From NCBI GenBank assembly GCA_045805505.1, contig JBJMLA010000088.1, positions 1 through 64,000 of the forward strand: DNA of 64,000 nucleotides. The letters are read 5' to 3'. Positions 6,838 through 15,895 of the stretch are shown here, piece by piece. The first letter of the stretch is position 1, and each line of letters begins with the position of its first letter. Source of the DNA: BP-464 sp045805505. GTDB lineage: Bacteria > Actinomycetota > Thermoleophilia > Solirubrobacterales > Solirubrobacteraceae. Position numbers and translations under genes: made by a program. The notes under the pieces were generated by a model. That model was not told where the DNA came from and ran no database searches. It saw only the letters and a list, made by a program, of their open reading frames with translations.

Positions 6838-9015
6838 TCAGCTGTTGCGATCCGCCTTCGAGACCGCCGCCGCGTACGTGTAGAGCTTGTAGAGCACGAA
6901 GCCCTGCGCGTACTGCTTCGGGCACCAGGCGTTGAACAGGTCGGTCGCGTTCTCGGCCGAGAGCGTGTCGCCGTAGCCGACGATCTTCGAGCCGTCGACG
7001 ACAGAGCCGCCGGCGAAGTCGGTGATCTTGCCGACGATCCACGACCGGCCCTCGTCGCCCGCCGTGTTCCACTGCGCGCACGACAGGCCGCTGAAGTCCG
7101 ATCGCTTGTCGACCGAGCCCTCCGCGTACATCGGGACCTCGGCCTGGAACGGGGAGGTCATGACCGCCGAGCGCTCGGCCGCGCGGCTGCCCGCCGGCTG
7201 CGGCTCAGCGGGGGTCTTGAACCACGGGCACGGGCCGTTCTCGTCGAACGAGCGCGTCTCGAACGCCGCGATGCAGCTCAGCAGCTCCTGGGTCTGGATC
7301 GGGTTGCCGGTCGCCAGCGACTGGTCCGGCGCCTTGCCGTTGTTGCAGTTGGGGAACGGCGCCGACGTGATCGGCGAGTAGGTCAGCGCCACGCCCTTGG
7401 GCGTCTGGTTGTTCCACCAGCAGTTGCCGATCGTGCCCGGGTACGGGTCCCACCAGAAGTCCGTGCCGTTCGGGTCGGCGGTGCCGTCGGGCCGGATGCC
7501 CATCTTGTTGTCGTAGAACGAGTTGTAGTGCGAGGTCGTCTGCCCGTTGGGGTCACAGCCGGCCTGCTGGTTGTTGTCGGCGGCCGGCCCGCAGACGAGC
7601 TGGTCGGGCACGCTGAAGAGCATCGTGCCGCGACGCCAGTTGTCGTAGAAGTAGTTGTTGCGGACCTGGTGGTGGTTGCCGCCGGCGATCCACATGCCGG
7701 TGCCGACCGGGAACGGGAAGGCCGGGTGGATGTCCGAGTCTTCCTTGTAGATGTTGAAGTTGTTCGAGTAGAAGCGGTTCTTCTCGATCAGCATCGAGTC
7801 GCCCGGGTAGCCGGGGTGCCCGGCGCCGGTGACGACGTCGGTCTGCAGGCCCAGGACGTTGTCGTAGAAGTTGTTGTCGTGGACCCAGACGGCGTTGCCG
7901 TTGGTGCCGCTGTAGCCCGCCATGTTGTGGTGCAGGTCACAGAAGCGGATCTGCTGGTTGTAACGGAACTTCGTGCCCTCGGGCCGCTGCGCGCCGGTCT
8001 CGACGGCGGCACCCGGGTAGACGCCCGAGTCGCCGTGGCCGACCGAGTCGCAGTGCTCCTGGACGCCGTGATCCTCGACGAAGGTCAGCGTCCCGTAGAG
8101 CCCGTTGTAGTAGGCCTTGAAGTGCGTCAGCCGGTAGCCGTCTGACTCGAGCACGTAGATGCCGTGCTCCTTGGCGTGGCGGACCTTGATGTTCTTGAGG
8201 ACGAAGCCGTCGGCGCGGTCGGCGCGGATCGCGACGTCCTTGACGGTGCCGACGCCGTTGGGGCCGCCGTCGCCCTTGGTCGCGTCACCGGCGTCGACGA
8301 TCACGTCGTCGGCGTTGACGCCCGAGCCCTCCATCTGCAGGTTGCAGCGGATGCACTTGCCGAGGTCCGGGATGCCGTGGCGGTTCTCGCGCGGCGGCAT
8401 CGGCGGCGGCTCGGCGCCCGGCTCGCGGCCCAGGACGGCGACGAGGTTCTGGTCGTTCGGGCAGGTGTACTGGTACTTGTAGGAGAGCGCGATGCCCTCG
8501 TTGCCGGGGCGGTCGCCGTTGGTGCGGTAGGCGTCGCAGGCGGGGTCGTGCGTCGGCTTGGCGCGCGACGTCGGCTCGAGGTAGAGGCCCGGCATGATCA
8601 CGACGCGGTCGTTGTTGCCGGCCTTGTCGACCGCGGGCTGGATCTCCGAGAAGCGGCACTGCTTGCGCAGCTTCTTGTTGATCGCCAGAAGCTTCTTGGC
8701 CTGCTTGGCCGAGAACTTCCTGTGGTCCGAAGGCCGGACGTCGTAGCCGTTCTTGCGCGCGCCGGCGATCGATGCGCGCAGCAGGGTCATCGAGTCGGGC
8801 GTGCAGACCACGAGCGTCTTGCCCGGCTTCTTCTTGTTGAGCGCCGAGGCGAGCGAGCGGACCTTCGGCACGTGGCCGCCCGTGCCGCCCTTGACGCTCT
8901 TGTCGACCGCCGGATCCGGCCAGTAGGCGGGTCGTTCGACGTGCGCGGAGGCCGGGATCGCGCCGAGGGCGGCGACGGTCGCGGTGGCAACGAGGAGGCT
9001 GAGCCGGGTCTTCAT
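6838..9015 (-). CDS. Secreted right-handed beta-helix repeat protein
   Basis: 725 residues with an N-terminal signal peptide (MKTRLSLLVATATVAALGAI, cleaved near ASAHV). The centre (~270-500) has the asparagine-rich short strands of parallel beta-helix proteins: DGFVLKNIKVRHAKEHGIYV, NAVWVHDNNFYDN, MLIEKNRFYSNNFNIY, NHHQVRNNYFYDN. Several Cys pairs and Trp/Tyr-rich turns suggest an extracellular, disulfide-bearing protein. Beta-helices of this type include pectate-lyase-like polysaccharide-active enzymes, but no catalytic triad is evident, so activity is not assigned. TAGGCT lies 7 nt before the ATG, suggesting leaderless transcription. Confidence 0.8.
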   Translation of the reverse strand: MKTRLSLLVATATVAALGAIPASAHVERPAYWPDPAVDKSVKGGTGGHVPKVRSLASALNKKKPGKTLVVCTPDSMTLLRASIAGARKNGYDVRPSDHRKFSAKQAKKLLAINKKLRKQCRFSEIQPAVDKAGNNDRVVIMPGLYLEPTSRAKPTHDPACDAYRTNGDRPGNEGIALSYKYQYTCPNDQNLVAVLGREPGAEPPPMPPRENRHGIPDLGKCIRCNLQMEGSGVNADDVIVDAGDATKGDGGPNGVGTVKDVAIRADRADGFVLKNIKVRHAKEHGIYVLESDGYRLTHFKAYYNGLYGTLTFVEDHGVQEHCDSVGHGDSGVYPGAAVETGAQRPEGTKFRYNQQIRFCDLHHNMAGYSGTNGNAVWVHDNNFYDNVLGLQTDVVTGAGHPGYPGDSMLIEKNRFYSNNFNIYKEDSDIHPAFPFPVGTGMWIAGGNHHQVRNNYFYDNWRRGTMLFSVPDQLVCGPAADNNQQAGCDPNGQTTSHYNSFYDNKMGIRPDGTADPNGTDFWWDPYPGTIGNCWWNNQTPKGVALTYSPITSAPFPNCNNGKAPDQSLATGNPIQTQELLSCIAAFETRSFDENGPCPWFKTPAEPQPAGSRAAERSAVMTSPFQAEVPMYAEGSVDKRSDFSGLSCAQWNTAGDEGRSWIVGKITDFAGGSVVDGSKIVGYGDTLSAENATDLFNAWCPKQYAQGFVLYKLYTYAAAVSKADRNS

Positions 9016-9075
9016 CGCCGAAAGCCTAGGTACCGGAGCGTCAGATTTCTATTGAGAACGGGCAAAGGGGAGGGT

Positions 9076-9219
9076 GTGTTGCGTCTCACCCTCTGGTTGG
9101 TCATCGCCGCCCTCGTGTTGCTCGCCTGCGGCGGCTCGCCGCAGACCGACGAGCAGCACGGCAAGCCGCTGACGACCGGTACCCACACGGGCCCGGCCGA
9201 CACGGCGACCTCGCCATAG
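9076..9219 (+). CDS. Small predicted lipoprotein
   Basis: 47 codons from GTG at 9076, preceded by an A/G-rich ribosome site (AAAGGGGAGG, about 3 nt spacing). The product has a hydrophobic leader ending in a lipobox (VLLACGG, Cys near residue 17) and a short polar Thr/Gly/Pro tail. Too short to assign a function. It would be a membrane-anchored surface peptide. It is divergent from the beta-helix gene. Confidence 0.55.
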   Translation: MLRLTLWLVIAALVLLACGGSPQTDEQHGKPLTTGTHTGPADTATSP

Positions 9220-9308
9220 CGTGCCCAGCGCACAAGTTCTGGCCGCGCCAACCGATATTCACGGGGGTAACACGCGATCAGCAGCGGTTTAGGTCACGGT
9301 GACCGTCA

Positions 9309-10088
9309 ATGTCCGCCAGGCCATCTCCCCTCCAGTCGCTGCGCTCGCCGCTGCGGCCTCGCCACCTCTCGCGCCTGCGCGTCCTGCTGCCGGGCCGTGC
9401 CAAGACGACCCTCTACATCGCCAGCTATCCGGCCGACGAGTTCGAGGTCGGCGTCGAGCTGCTGCCCGAGCCCATGCCGCTCGAGCAGTGGTGCCGCGCG
9501 TCGGGCAACTCCGAGGCGATCATCGGCGGCTTCTTCATCCGCCCGGGCGGCGTCCCGCTGGGCGAGGTGCGCACCCGCGGCGTCAGACGCGAGAGCGTCG
9601 CCTTCGATGCGCCGTGGGATGCCGTTCGCGCCTGCGTTCACGTGGAGGGCGGCCGGCTGTCGATCGCCCGCCGCAACGACCTTCCCGCCGATCCGGTCGG
9701 CGACCTGCTGCAGGCCGGCCCGCTGCTGCTGGCCGATGGCGAGGTCGCCCTCGACGGCGACGTCGAGGGCTTCAGCGCCGGCTCGCGCCAGTTCGACTCC
9801 GACATCACGCAGGGCCGCTACCCGCGCGCGGCGCTCGCGATCGCGGGCGATCGCCTGCTCGCCGTGGCCTGCGACGGCCGCGCGCAGCGCGACGCAGGCC
9901 TGACGCTGGCCGAGATGGCCACGACGCTCCGCGATCTCGGAGCCACTGACGCGATCAACCTCGACGGCGGCGGCTCCGCGTCGCTGGTCTGCAACGGCCG
10001 CCTGCGCAACCGTCCCCGCGAGGATTTCGGTGTCGTGCTCGAGTCGGGGCGCCCGATCTCGACGGCGCTTGTCTTCAACCGCATCTGA
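9309..10088 (+). CDS. Phosphodiester glycosidase (NAGPA/DUF2233)-family protein
   Basis: 259 residues. The family's two signature segments are visible: AIIGGFFIRPGG (usual form 'NGGFF') near residue 75 and INLDGGGSASLVCNG near 215. Members remove a sugar from phosphodiesters or act on cell-wall glycans (for example sporulation protein YlbJ/SpoIID-associated enzymes and human NAGPA). No signal peptide is obvious; the N-terminus is Arg/Pro-rich, so it may be cytosolic or use a later start. Substrate unknown. A separate gene from the GT4 gene downstream (19-bp gap). Confidence 0.75.
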   Translation: MSARPSPLQSLRSPLRPRHLSRLRVLLPGRAKTTLYIASYPADEFEVGVELLPEPMPLEQWCRASGNSEAIIGGFFIRPGGVPLGEVRTRGVRRESVAFDAPWDAVRACVHVEGGRLSIARRNDLPADPVGDLLQAGPLLLADGEVALDGDVEGFSAGSRQFDSDITQGRYPRAALAIAGDRLLAVACDGRAQRDAGLTLAEMATTLRDLGATDAINLDGGGSASLVCNGRLRNRPREDFGVVLESGRPISTALVFNRI

Positions 10089-10107
10089 CGCGAGCTATAC
10101 CTAGAGG

Positions 10108-11244
10108 GTGCCCACGGTCCTCTCGTCGCTGATGTTCTTCCCTCGTGGAGGTTCGGCGACCGTGGCCCGCGCGCTCGCCCGCCGTCTGCCCGAGCTGGGC
10201 TGGGACACCACGCTGCTGTCGGGCTCGATCCCCGACGAGGGCGACGCCGAGCAGTACTACGCGGATCTCGACGTCCGGCCGGTGCACTTCGGCACCGACG
10301 CGCCGCTGCACCCGTCCTACGAGGAGCCCGGGGTCTTCGCCGCCGTCGGCGACGACGAGCTCGAGCGCCACGTCGAGGCGTGGGCGACCCAGCTCGAAGC
10401 GGCGGGGGCCGCCGATGCCGACGTGCTGCACCTGCATCACCTCACGCCGATCAACGAGGCCGCTGCGCGCGTCGCACCCGACGTCCCGATCGTCGGCCAC
10501 CTGCACGGCACCGAGCTGCTGATGCTCGAGCGCATCGCCGACGGGCCGCCCGCCGGATGGGCCCACGCCGACGCGTGGGTCGAGCGCATGCGCGCGTGGG
10601 CGCAGGCCTGCGAGTGCCTGATCGTCCCGAGCCGGCTGCAGCTGCCGCGCGTCGAGCGCCTGCTGGGAACGGGCGCGGCAGTCCTGCCCAACGGCGTCGA
10701 TCTCGAGCTCTTCGACCGCCGCGTCGTCGACCGCCCTGCAGAGACGACGGTGATCTTCGTCGGCCGCTTCACCGCGGTGAAGCGCATCGGGCTGCTGATC
10801 GAGGCGTGGGCCGCGGCCGAGCCGCACTTCGACGTCCCGGCTTCGCTGGCCATCGTCGGCGGCTATCCCGGCGAGGCCGAGGGCGAGCACCCGGCCGAGG
10901 CGATCGCGCGCACCGGCGCGCGGCACGTGCATCTCGCGGGCTGGCAGCCGCAGGAGCGTCTGCCCGCGTTCCTCAACGCCGCCGACGTCCTCGTCCTGCC
11001 GAGCGTGCGCGAGCAGTTCGGCCTGGCCATCGTCGAGGCGATGGCCTGCGGCCTGCCGCCGATCGCCGTCGACGTGCTCGGACCGAAGGACATCGTCGAG
11101 CCCGGGCGCACGGGTTGGCTCGTGCCACCCGACGACCGGGACGCTCTGGCCGCCGCGATCATCGAGGCGGTCAACGACCCGGCCGAGCGTCTGGCGCGGA
11201 TCTTCGAGCGCGCGGCGGAGCGCTCGCTCGACCGCGCCGCCTAG
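10108..11244 (+). CDS. Glycosyltransferase family 4
   Basis: 378 residues, GTG start; TATACC lies 6 nt upstream, so the transcript may be leaderless. It has the GT-B fold: N-terminal acceptor domain with LHLHHLTPINEAA and VGHLHGTELL, then the donor domain with VLPNGVDLELFD, VIFVGRFTAVKRIGLLIEAW and the EQFGLAIVEAMACGLP signature (E-x7-E retaining GT4 motif), followed by PGRTGWLVPP. It transfers a sugar from a nucleotide donor, acceptor unknown. It could act with the envelope glycan genes elsewhere, but no cluster surrounds it. Confidence 0.88.
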   Translation: MPTVLSSLMFFPRGGSATVARALARRLPELGWDTTLLSGSIPDEGDAEQYYADLDVRPVHFGTDAPLHPSYEEPGVFAAVGDDELERHVEAWATQLEAAGAADADVLHLHHLTPINEAAARVAPDVPIVGHLHGTELLMLERIADGPPAGWAHADAWVERMRAWAQACECLIVPSRLQLPRVERLLGTGAAVLPNGVDLELFDRRVVDRPAETTVIFVGRFTAVKRIGLLIEAWAAAEPHFDVPASLAIVGGYPGEAEGEHPAEAIARTGARHVHLAGWQPQERLPAFLNAADVLVLPSVREQFGLAIVEAMACGLPPIAVDVLGPKDIVEPGRTGWLVPPDDRDALAAAIIEAVNDPAERLARIFERAAERSLDRAA

Positions 11245-11768
11245 ACCAGCGCGCCGCCCTTCGCGCGGTTGCAGTCACCGCACAGCAGCTGCAGGTTCTG
11301 CGCCGAGCTGGCGCCGCCCATGACGACCGGGATGACGTGGTCGTACTGCAGATCGAAGCCCGTGTCGCAGTCCACACAGCGCCCGCCGTCGCGCTGCCAG
11401 ACGGCGAGCTTGACCTCGCGCGGGATCGGCTCGCGCCGCGGCTGCTCGGTGGCCGCCAGCGCCGCGTGTGCGCGCTCGAGCTTGCGCGTGCGCCGCCGCT
11501 CCCGCTCGCGCACGAGGGCGAGCACGTCACGGGCACCGCACTCCGGATCGGCCCAGTAGTAGCGGCCCTCGAACGCCCAGCCCGTCCGGGTCTGGGCGAT
11601 CAGGAAGTCGACCGGCCTGGCCTGCTGAAGCTCGGCGATCCGCCGCACGTCGCGCGTCCGGTAGCGCACGTCGGAAGCCGCCCGCTCGCCGGCGTAGAAG
11701 GCCCAGCGCCAGCCGGCCAGGGTCAGGTTCTGGCGGACGAACCGGGCGTCGTTGATCGGGCGCAGCAT
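11241..11768 (-). CDS. HNH endonuclease-domain protein
   Basis: 175 residues. The C-terminal ~45 residues are a clear HNH nuclease: a CVDC zinc knuckle, YDHVIPVVMGG (first His, with the Asp before it), QNLQLLCGDCN (Asn and second knuckle) and a final RAKGG. The N-terminal two-thirds is basic and unassigned. Convergent with the GT4 gene (4-bp overlap). TAGCTT lies 6 nt before the ATG. Orphan HNH proteins like this are common in actinobacteria. No restriction-modification partner is nearby. Confidence 0.85.
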   Translation of the reverse strand: MLRPINDARFVRQNLTLAGWRWAFYAGERAASDVRYRTRDVRRIAELQQARPVDFLIAQTRTGWAFEGRYYWADPECGARDVLALVRERERRRTRKLERAHAALAATEQPRREPIPREVKLAVWQRDGGRCVDCDTGFDLQYDHVIPVVMGGASSAQNLQLLCGDCNRAKGGALV

Positions 11769-11855
11769 GGGGCGAAGCTACGAGTGCCCGATGACGCCAT
11801 GCAAGCGGCCGCCCGCGCACCGCAAGTTCCACGCGCGCGGGTCGTTGGCGCCCGT

Positions 11856-13250
11856 ATGCGCATCCTCGCGACGCTCGTCGCCCTTGTCGTGATCCCGGCC
11901 GCCGCGGCTCAGGCCGGCGTCGGCCCGGACTACGTCACGTCGGACAACGTCGAGTACCTCGGCTCGCTCAAGCTCGACATCGGCCAGACGACCGGGGCGA
12001 AGATCGTCGGCGACAAGCTCTACGTGACCAGCGCGAAGAACATGTCGATCTACGACATCTCCGATCCGGCGGCGCCGAAGCTCGACGGGCTGATCCATCT
12101 CAACATCGCATGGGAGAACGAGGAGGTGCCGACCAACGGCAAGATCCTCGGCATCTCCAGCGACTGGTTCGCCTTCACGCCGAGCTGCGGCATCGAGGGC
12201 GTCACCGGCCTGAGCTGCCTGCAGCTCTTCGACGTGCGCGATCCGGCCAACGTCAAGGAGCTGCCGGCCGTACCGCAGAACGGCGACCACACGAGCGCCT
12301 GCGTCCTGGACTGCTCCTACTTCTTTGGCAGCGCCGGGTCGATCACCGACCTGCGCGGGGTGCTCGACGGCGCCGAGCCCAAGGACCTCGGCGACTGGCG
12401 CCCGCCGGTGCTGGCCCAGCTCGCCGCCCAGGGCGGGCCTGCCAAGTTCACGCAGGGCTGCCACAACGTCCGCGAGATCCGTCCGGGCATCGTCTTCACC
12501 GCCTGCCAGCCGTTCACGCTGATCAGCGTCAACGGCAAGGACGGCGGCTCGATCACCAACCCCAAACTGCTCGCCTGGGGGAGCAACGAGGACGGCCGCT
12601 TCGTGCACTCGGTGCGCTGGCCGCGCGGAGGCGAGGACAAGTTCGCCCTCGAGGGCGGCGAGACCAACTTCGCCGGCACGTGCGACGACTCCGACGGCAC
12701 GTTCGAGGTCCTCGACGCGACCACGCCCGGCAAGTTCACGCCGCTGGGCAAGGCGGCGAGCTTCCGGCCGTCCAACGGCACCTACGTCGACGGCAACATG
12801 CCCGTCAACGCGACGGGCTGCAGCGTCCACTGGTTCGAGGAGCACCCGAGCTTCAAGAACGGCGGGCTCGTCGCCCTCGCCGCCTACGACAACGGGACGC
12901 GATTCCTGCAGGTCGCCCCCGACGGCAAGGTGACCGAGCAGGGCTACTTCCAGCCGCTCGGGTTCGAGACGTCATCGCCCAAGTGGGTCCCGGGGACCAA
13001 CATCGTCTACTCGATCGACTACATGCGCGGCATCGACATCCTGCGCTGGAAGGGCGACACCTACGTCCCCAACGCGGCCGGCAAGGTCAAGCACCGCAAG
13101 GGCCGGGTCCGCGGGACCAGGGGCAAGCAGCCCGTGCTGCCGGCCCTGACGAGGAAGCAGATCGACTTCGCCGTGCGGCAGGACAAGGCGCTCAAGGCGC
13201 AGGGCTGGTTCCGCGGTTACTGCCAGCTCATCGCGAACAAGAACGCCTAG
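11856..13250 (+). CDS. Secreted LVIVD-type beta-propeller protein
   Basis: 464 residues from ATG at 11856, with signal peptide (MRILATLVALVVIPAAAAQA). Repeated propeller blades follow: GAKIVGDKLYVTSAKNMSIY-DISDP (~45-70), LQLFDVRDPANVKEL (~130) and FEVLDATTPGKFTPLG (~290), the pattern of LVIVD/choice-of-anchor propellers. Four to six cysteines suggest disulfides in the exported form. The C-terminal ~60 residues are basic (KVKHRKGRVRGTRG). No enzymatic motif; likely a cell-surface binding protein. It overlaps the convergent NERD gene by 4 bp. Confidence 0.75.
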   Translation: MRILATLVALVVIPAAAAQAGVGPDYVTSDNVEYLGSLKLDIGQTTGAKIVGDKLYVTSAKNMSIYDISDPAAPKLDGLIHLNIAWENEEVPTNGKILGISSDWFAFTPSCGIEGVTGLSCLQLFDVRDPANVKELPAVPQNGDHTSACVLDCSYFFGSAGSITDLRGVLDGAEPKDLGDWRPPVLAQLAAQGGPAKFTQGCHNVREIRPGIVFTACQPFTLISVNGKDGGSITNPKLLAWGSNEDGRFVHSVRWPRGGEDKFALEGGETNFAGTCDDSDGTFEVLDATTPGKFTPLGKAASFRPSNGTYVDGNMPVNATGCSVHWFEEHPSFKNGGLVALAAYDNGTRFLQVAPDGKVTEQGYFQPLGFETSSPKWVPGTNIVYSIDYMRGIDILRWKGDTYVPNAAGKVKHRKGRVRGTRGKQPVLPALTRKQIDFAVRQDKALKAQGWFRGYCQLIANKNA

Positions 13251-14260
13251 CGGCGGCGACACCCCGCCGAGCGGGTCGTCGCCCGCGACGTCGCGCGGTT
13301 GACGTCTATGCGGACGTGACAACCAGTGCCACGCGAGTAGATAAGGCGAAAAGACCGCTCGGTGGCGACGATGCGCGGTGTCCGCACCGGGCCGCGAGCG
13401 CGGCGGACAGCCAGGCGCCGGAGCTGGGGGAGATGCGATCGGAGTTCGACGCGGGTCATCGGCGGCGCGTCCGTGCCGCTCTTGGCCAGGTGTGACCCAA
13501 TCGTCACGGTGGTCACCACCACGAGCAGCACGGCGAGGAACGCGAGCGCCGCGTATGCCGGGCTGAGGACGCGACGGGTCACGGGCGCGGGCATGGCCGC
13601 GGCGGCGATCCTGCGGACCGGGGCGAGCGTCGGCGGCTCTTCGCCGCCGAGGACACGGAAGCGGTCGGTCAGCGCCCTTTGCACCGCGGCCCTGGCATCG
13701 GGACCGTAGTCCCCGAGCCTCGTCGCGCGGCGCAAGACGGCGGCGGGATGGCCTACGCCGATCCCGTTCACGTCGTCGATCTCTCCGGCGTCGATCCCGT
13801 CGTTCTCGTCGACGAGGCACAGCATGCCATTCACGGGAACGTGTCCGAGCGTCGCGACCGACAGAGCCGCGCGGACACGATCCACCTGCGCGCGGATCTT
13901 GTCCACCTCGGCCTGTTTGCTCCGTCCGCCAACCCTCAGGGCGCCGCCGGCGATGCGCACCTGGCCGGACCAGGTCTTGCTGTCGATCACGGTGACTCCG
14001 GCCGGTCCGATGACCACGTGGTCGATGTCGCGCTGTTCCCCGGGCGCCTTCAGCGTGTGGAGCACACCGAAGTCACATCGTTCGCGGGAGACCGCGTTGA
14101 GACGCTCGCCGAAGCGGCGCTCGCCCTCACCACCCTTGAGATGGCTCGCCTCCCACTTATTCGGCGTCGTCTCGCCGCGTCTGCGCCGGCGAGCGGCCGC
14201 ACGCGCCGCGCGCTCGAGCGGGCCGGCGCCGGGGGAGCCAGCAGGACCGTATGTGCTCAC
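13247..14260 (-). CDS. NERD-domain membrane protein
   Basis: 337 residues, GTG start. A basic N-terminus leads into a NERD (nuclease-related) domain at about 45-150: GEGERRFGERL, QRDIDHVVIGPAGVTVIDSK (Asp and Lys of the PD-(D/E)xK-like core). A linker follows, then one transmembrane helix (AYAALAFLAVLLVVVTTV, ~238-255) and a ~70-residue tail with two cysteines. NERD proteins are presumed DNA-processing; the membrane anchor is common in actinobacteria. A perfect 7-bp hairpin (14261-14279) abuts the start codon. Confidence 0.8.
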   Translation of the reverse strand: MSTYGPAGSPGAGPLERAARAAARRRRRGETTPNKWEASHLKGGEGERRFGERLNAVSRERCDFGVLHTLKAPGEQRDIDHVVIGPAGVTVIDSKTWSGQVRIAGGALRVGGRSKQAEVDKIRAQVDRVRAALSVATLGHVPVNGMLCLVDENDGIDAGEIDDVNGIGVGHPAAVLRRATRLGDYGPDARAAVQRALTDRFRVLGGEEPPTLAPVRRIAAAAMPAPVTRRVLSPAYAALAFLAVLLVVVTTVTIGSHLAKSGTDAPPMTRVELRSHLPQLRRLAVRRARGPVRTPRIVATERSFRLIYSRGTGCHVRIDVNRATSRATTRSAGCRRR

Positions 14261-14324
14261 CCAGGCCTTCTCGGCCTGGACGTTCTGTTCGGTAAGGCGA
14301 CCCTGAGCGAACTGGACGGATGCC

Positions 14325-15212
14325 CTAGCCGCGAGCGGCCTCGAGCACCTCGAGCACCCGCACCGCGTCGGCCGGGTCCACCGGCCGCGGCCCTTCGCCG
14401 CGGACCCAGTCGCGCACCCCGGCGTAGAAGTCGGCGTAGCGGCCGGCGTCGAGGCCCTCGCGCTCGCCGAACCCCGGATCGCCCGGGAGCATCCCGTCGC
14501 GCAGCTGGGCCTCCTGGGGGTCCATGCCCTCCGAGACGAACCCGTCGGCCAGGCCGTTGACGCGAAAGCGGGGGCCGGGCGACGGCGTGACGAGGCTCAT
14601 CCACAGGTGCGAGCGTTCGCCGCCGGCATGCTCGAGCGCGATGAAGACGTCGTCGTCGACGGTCGCGCCCGGTCGGCGCGCCGCGACCTCGCCATGCACA
14701 TGGACCGGTGGGCCGAACAGGACGATGGCCTGGTCGACGAGGTGGGCGCCGAGGTCGAGCAGCACGCCACCGCCTTCGTCGGCGGACTCGCGCCAGACGC
14801 CGGCGACCTCGGGGCGGAAGCGCTCGAAGCGCGACTCGAAGCGCGTGACGCCGCCGAAGAAACCCTCGCGGACCAGCCGCTGCACGGTCAGGAAGTCGCC
14901 GTCCCAGCGCCGGTTCTGGAACACCGTCAGGCGCTCGTGCACCAGCGCCCGCGCCGCCGCGGCGGTCGGCGCCAGCGGCTTGTCGACGACCACGAAAAGC
15001 CCGCGCTCCAGAGCGGCGGTGGCGACCTCGACGTGCGACGCGTTCGGGGTGGCGACGACCAGCGCGTCGATCGCGCCGAGCAGCTCGTCGAGGTTGCCCT
15101 TCGATCGCGTCGCGACGCCGGCCGGCTCGAGCCCGTCGACGGACGCGATGAGCGGTTCGTGGAACACCGCGCCGGCCAGCCCGTACCCCGCCAGGCCGAC
15201 CCGGACGCTCAC
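14325..15212 (-). CDS. Gfo/Idh/MocA-family oxidoreductase
   Basis: 295 residues. N-terminal Rossmann fold (VGLAGYGLAGAVFHEPLI), then VATPNASHVEVATAALERG and VVDKPLAPTAAAARAL, the EKP-like motif with Asp in place of Glu. C-terminal substrate domain contains GVLLDLGAHLVDQAIVLFG, with the catalytic-type Asp/His pair. It uses NAD(P) to oxidise or reduce a sugar or sugar derivative. Last gene of the ROK-SDR-Gfo set: its start overlaps the SDR stop by 4 bp. With the divergent XylF-type transporter it probably processes the imported sugar. Confidence 0.88.
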   Translation of the reverse strand: MSVRVGLAGYGLAGAVFHEPLIASVDGLEPAGVATRSKGNLDELLGAIDALVVATPNASHVEVATAALERGLFVVVDKPLAPTAAAARALVHERLTVFQNRRWDGDFLTVQRLVREGFFGGVTRFESRFERFRPEVAGVWRESADEGGGVLLDLGAHLVDQAIVLFGPPVHVHGEVAARRPGATVDDDVFIALEHAGGERSHLWMSLVTPSPGPRFRVNGLADGFVSEGMDPQEAQLRDGMLPGDPGFGEREGLDAGRYADFYAGVRDWVRGEGPRPVDPADAVRVLEVLEAARG

Positions 15213-15895
15213 CCCCAGGAGCCCTCGTTCATCGGCCGCGAGCTCATGGTGAGGATGCGCACGCCGGGCGGGCGGGTGACGCAGAAGACGACCTGCTCGG
15301 CGACGTCCTGCGCGCTCATCATCCCCTCGGTCGAGCCCTCCTCGCGGCCGGTGCCCATCGCGAAGTCGGTGGCGATCCCGCCGGGGGCGACGTTCGTCGC
15401 GCGTACGCCGTGCTCGCGCAGCTCGTGGTCCAGCGCGCGGGTGAAGCCCAGCTGGCCGAACTTCGACGCGTTGTAGACGGCCTCGCCCGGGAAGGCGCGC
15501 AGGCCGGCGACCGAGGAGAGCGAGACGAAGTCCCCGCCGCCCGCCGCGATGAGGTGGGCGAGGGTGGCGGCCGCCGTGTACAGCGTCCCCTTGAGGTTGA
15601 CGTCGATCATCGCCTCGAGGTGCTCGGGCGCCAGGTCGACGAACGAGCCGTACATGCCGACGCCGGCGTTGGCCACGACGCAGTCGAGCCCTCCGAGCTC
15701 GCCGACGGCCTGCTCGACCGCGGCGAACACCTCCCCGCGGTTGCTGACGTCGCAGGCGATCCCGGTGCCGATCCCCAGGTCGTCGCCCGACCGCGACAGC
15801 AGCGCGACCTTCGCGCCCTGCTCGGCGAACGCGCGCGCCACCGCGGCGCCCACGCCGCGGCTCGCGCCGGTGATCAGTGCTCGGCGGCCGTTCAT
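15209..15895 (-). CDS. Short-chain dehydrogenase/reductase
   Basis: 228 residues, classical SDR: TGASRGVGAAVARAF cofactor loop at the N-terminus, VANAGVGMYG (NAG motif, ~80), catalytic Ser in VSLSSVAGL (~128), and YNASKFG (Tyr-x3-Lys, ~142). The Arg after the first strand (LLSRSGDD) suggests NADP(H). Translationally coupled on both sides: 4-bp overlap with the ROK regulator upstream and with the Gfo/Idh gene downstream. Likely reduces or oxidises a carbohydrate intermediate; substrate not determinable. Confidence 0.88.
   Translation of the reverse strand: MNGRRALITGASRGVGAAVARAFAEQGAKVALLSRSGDDLGIGTGIACDVSNRGEVFAAVEQAVGELGGLDCVVANAGVGMYGSFVDLAPEHLEAMIDVNLKGTLYTAAATLAHLIAAGGGDFVSLSSVAGLRAFPGEAVYNASKFGQLGFTRALDHELREHGVRATNVAPGGIATDFAMGTGREEGSTEGMMSAQDVAEQVVFCVTRPPGVRILTMSSRPMNEGSWG

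Noticed and set aside
11241..11768. HNH gene as a mobile-element or restriction nuclease
   Set aside because: No integrase, terminal repeats or methyltransferase nearby.
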